Assembly (NCBI RefSeq): GCF_905147365.1
Contig: NC_056428.1
Location: forward strand, 35,507,001 to 35,571,000
Reading direction: 5' to 3'
From: Aricia agestis
Taxonomy: Eukaryota; Arthropoda; Insecta; Lepidoptera; Lycaenidae
DNA: 64,000 nucleotides
Below, piece after piece: positions 63,906 to 64,000 of this stretch; position 1 is the first letter of the stretch, and every line of letters begins with the position of its first letter. Below the pieces are notes generated by a model. It ran no database searches and had not been told where the DNA came from. It saw nothing but the letters and a program-made list of their open reading frames with translations. The position numbers and the translations under genes were made by a program.

Positions 63906-64000
63906 ATCATGATAGTGGAATACCCTGGCGGCTGGAAGGTTTCTGAAGATAAAAGAGATTTTGCGAGCCTAGCCTCCGAACTTCAAAACTATGCAGTATG
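63906..64000 (+). CDS. Possible start of an exon at the window edge
   Basis: A long pyrimidine-rich tract (ttttttttatataatttctctg) and tttag precede an open frame of 31 codons to the window end, beginning IMIVEYPGGWKVSEDKRDFA. Composition is coding-like and unlike the surrounding repeats. Its phase 0 does not fit directly onto the phase 2 end of the last visible hiw exon, so it is either a later hiw exon after an unseen one or a different gene. I do not recognise the protein. Confidence 0.4.
   Translation, partial: MMIVEYPGGWKVSEDKRDFASLASELQNYAV

Overview
The window looks like nuclear DNA of a moth or butterfly. It is AT-rich and eukaryotic, with GT-AG introns. Its introns and intergenic DNA are packed with element types that I associate with Lepidoptera: several Helitron-like families ending in a hairpin plus CTAG, A-tailed and tRNA-headed SINEs, many hAT/Harbinger-like MITEs, a mariner and long (TA)n tracts. 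The assignment rests on this repeat spectrum and on protein resemblance recalled from memory; no database search was run.

Region 1 (about 0.2-24.9 kb, + strand) is a long internal part of the highwire/MYCBP2 (PHR) E3 ubiquitin-ligase gene. I could place 22 consecutive exons (about 1,540 codons) with compatible splice phases and no in-frame stop. They cover a Cys-rich segment, RCC1-like repeats, PHR domain 1, a linker, PHR domain 2 and the conserved region after it. The true start lies before the window. The C-terminal half (further linker domains and the RING end) is not visible, so the gene either runs past a very large intron or is broken here. Introns carry nested transposons, perfect snap-back hairpins, a LINE fragment and tandem duplications. 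One of these duplicates the 3' end of an exon with its splice donor.

Region 2 (27.9-29.4 kb and 58.5-61.0 kb, - strand) holds two genes for related single-pass membrane proteins with leucine-rich-type ectodomains and a CxC...C cap before the membrane segment. Gene A is a two-exon gene with signal peptide, ectodomain, membrane helix and a 39-residue tail. Gene B has at least three secure exons and a roughly 310-residue tail with a helical stretch and a proline-rich motif. Its 5' end is unresolved. If hiw continues beyond the window, both are antisense genes nested in a hiw intron.

Region 3 (29.5-58.4 kb and 61.5-63.9 kb) is mostly transposon debris. It holds a solo LTR whose promoter carries three heat-shock-element-like arrays, a TATA box and an arthropod initiator. 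It also holds a 2.1-kb hAT-like element filled with a ~175-bp tandem array, and a foldback element interrupted by a SINE (with 11-bp target duplication) and a mariner whose transposase frame has one nonsense codon. Other items are a ~160-bp-arm inverted repeat, a GC-rich MITE and a (CGTGW)n minisatellite. Near 27.2 kb two Helitron 5' ends lie head-to-head in a ~390-bp palindrome. The last ~95 bases may be the start of another + strand exon.

No rRNA, CRISPR array, operon or functional tRNA was seen. tRNA-like pieces are SINE heads.
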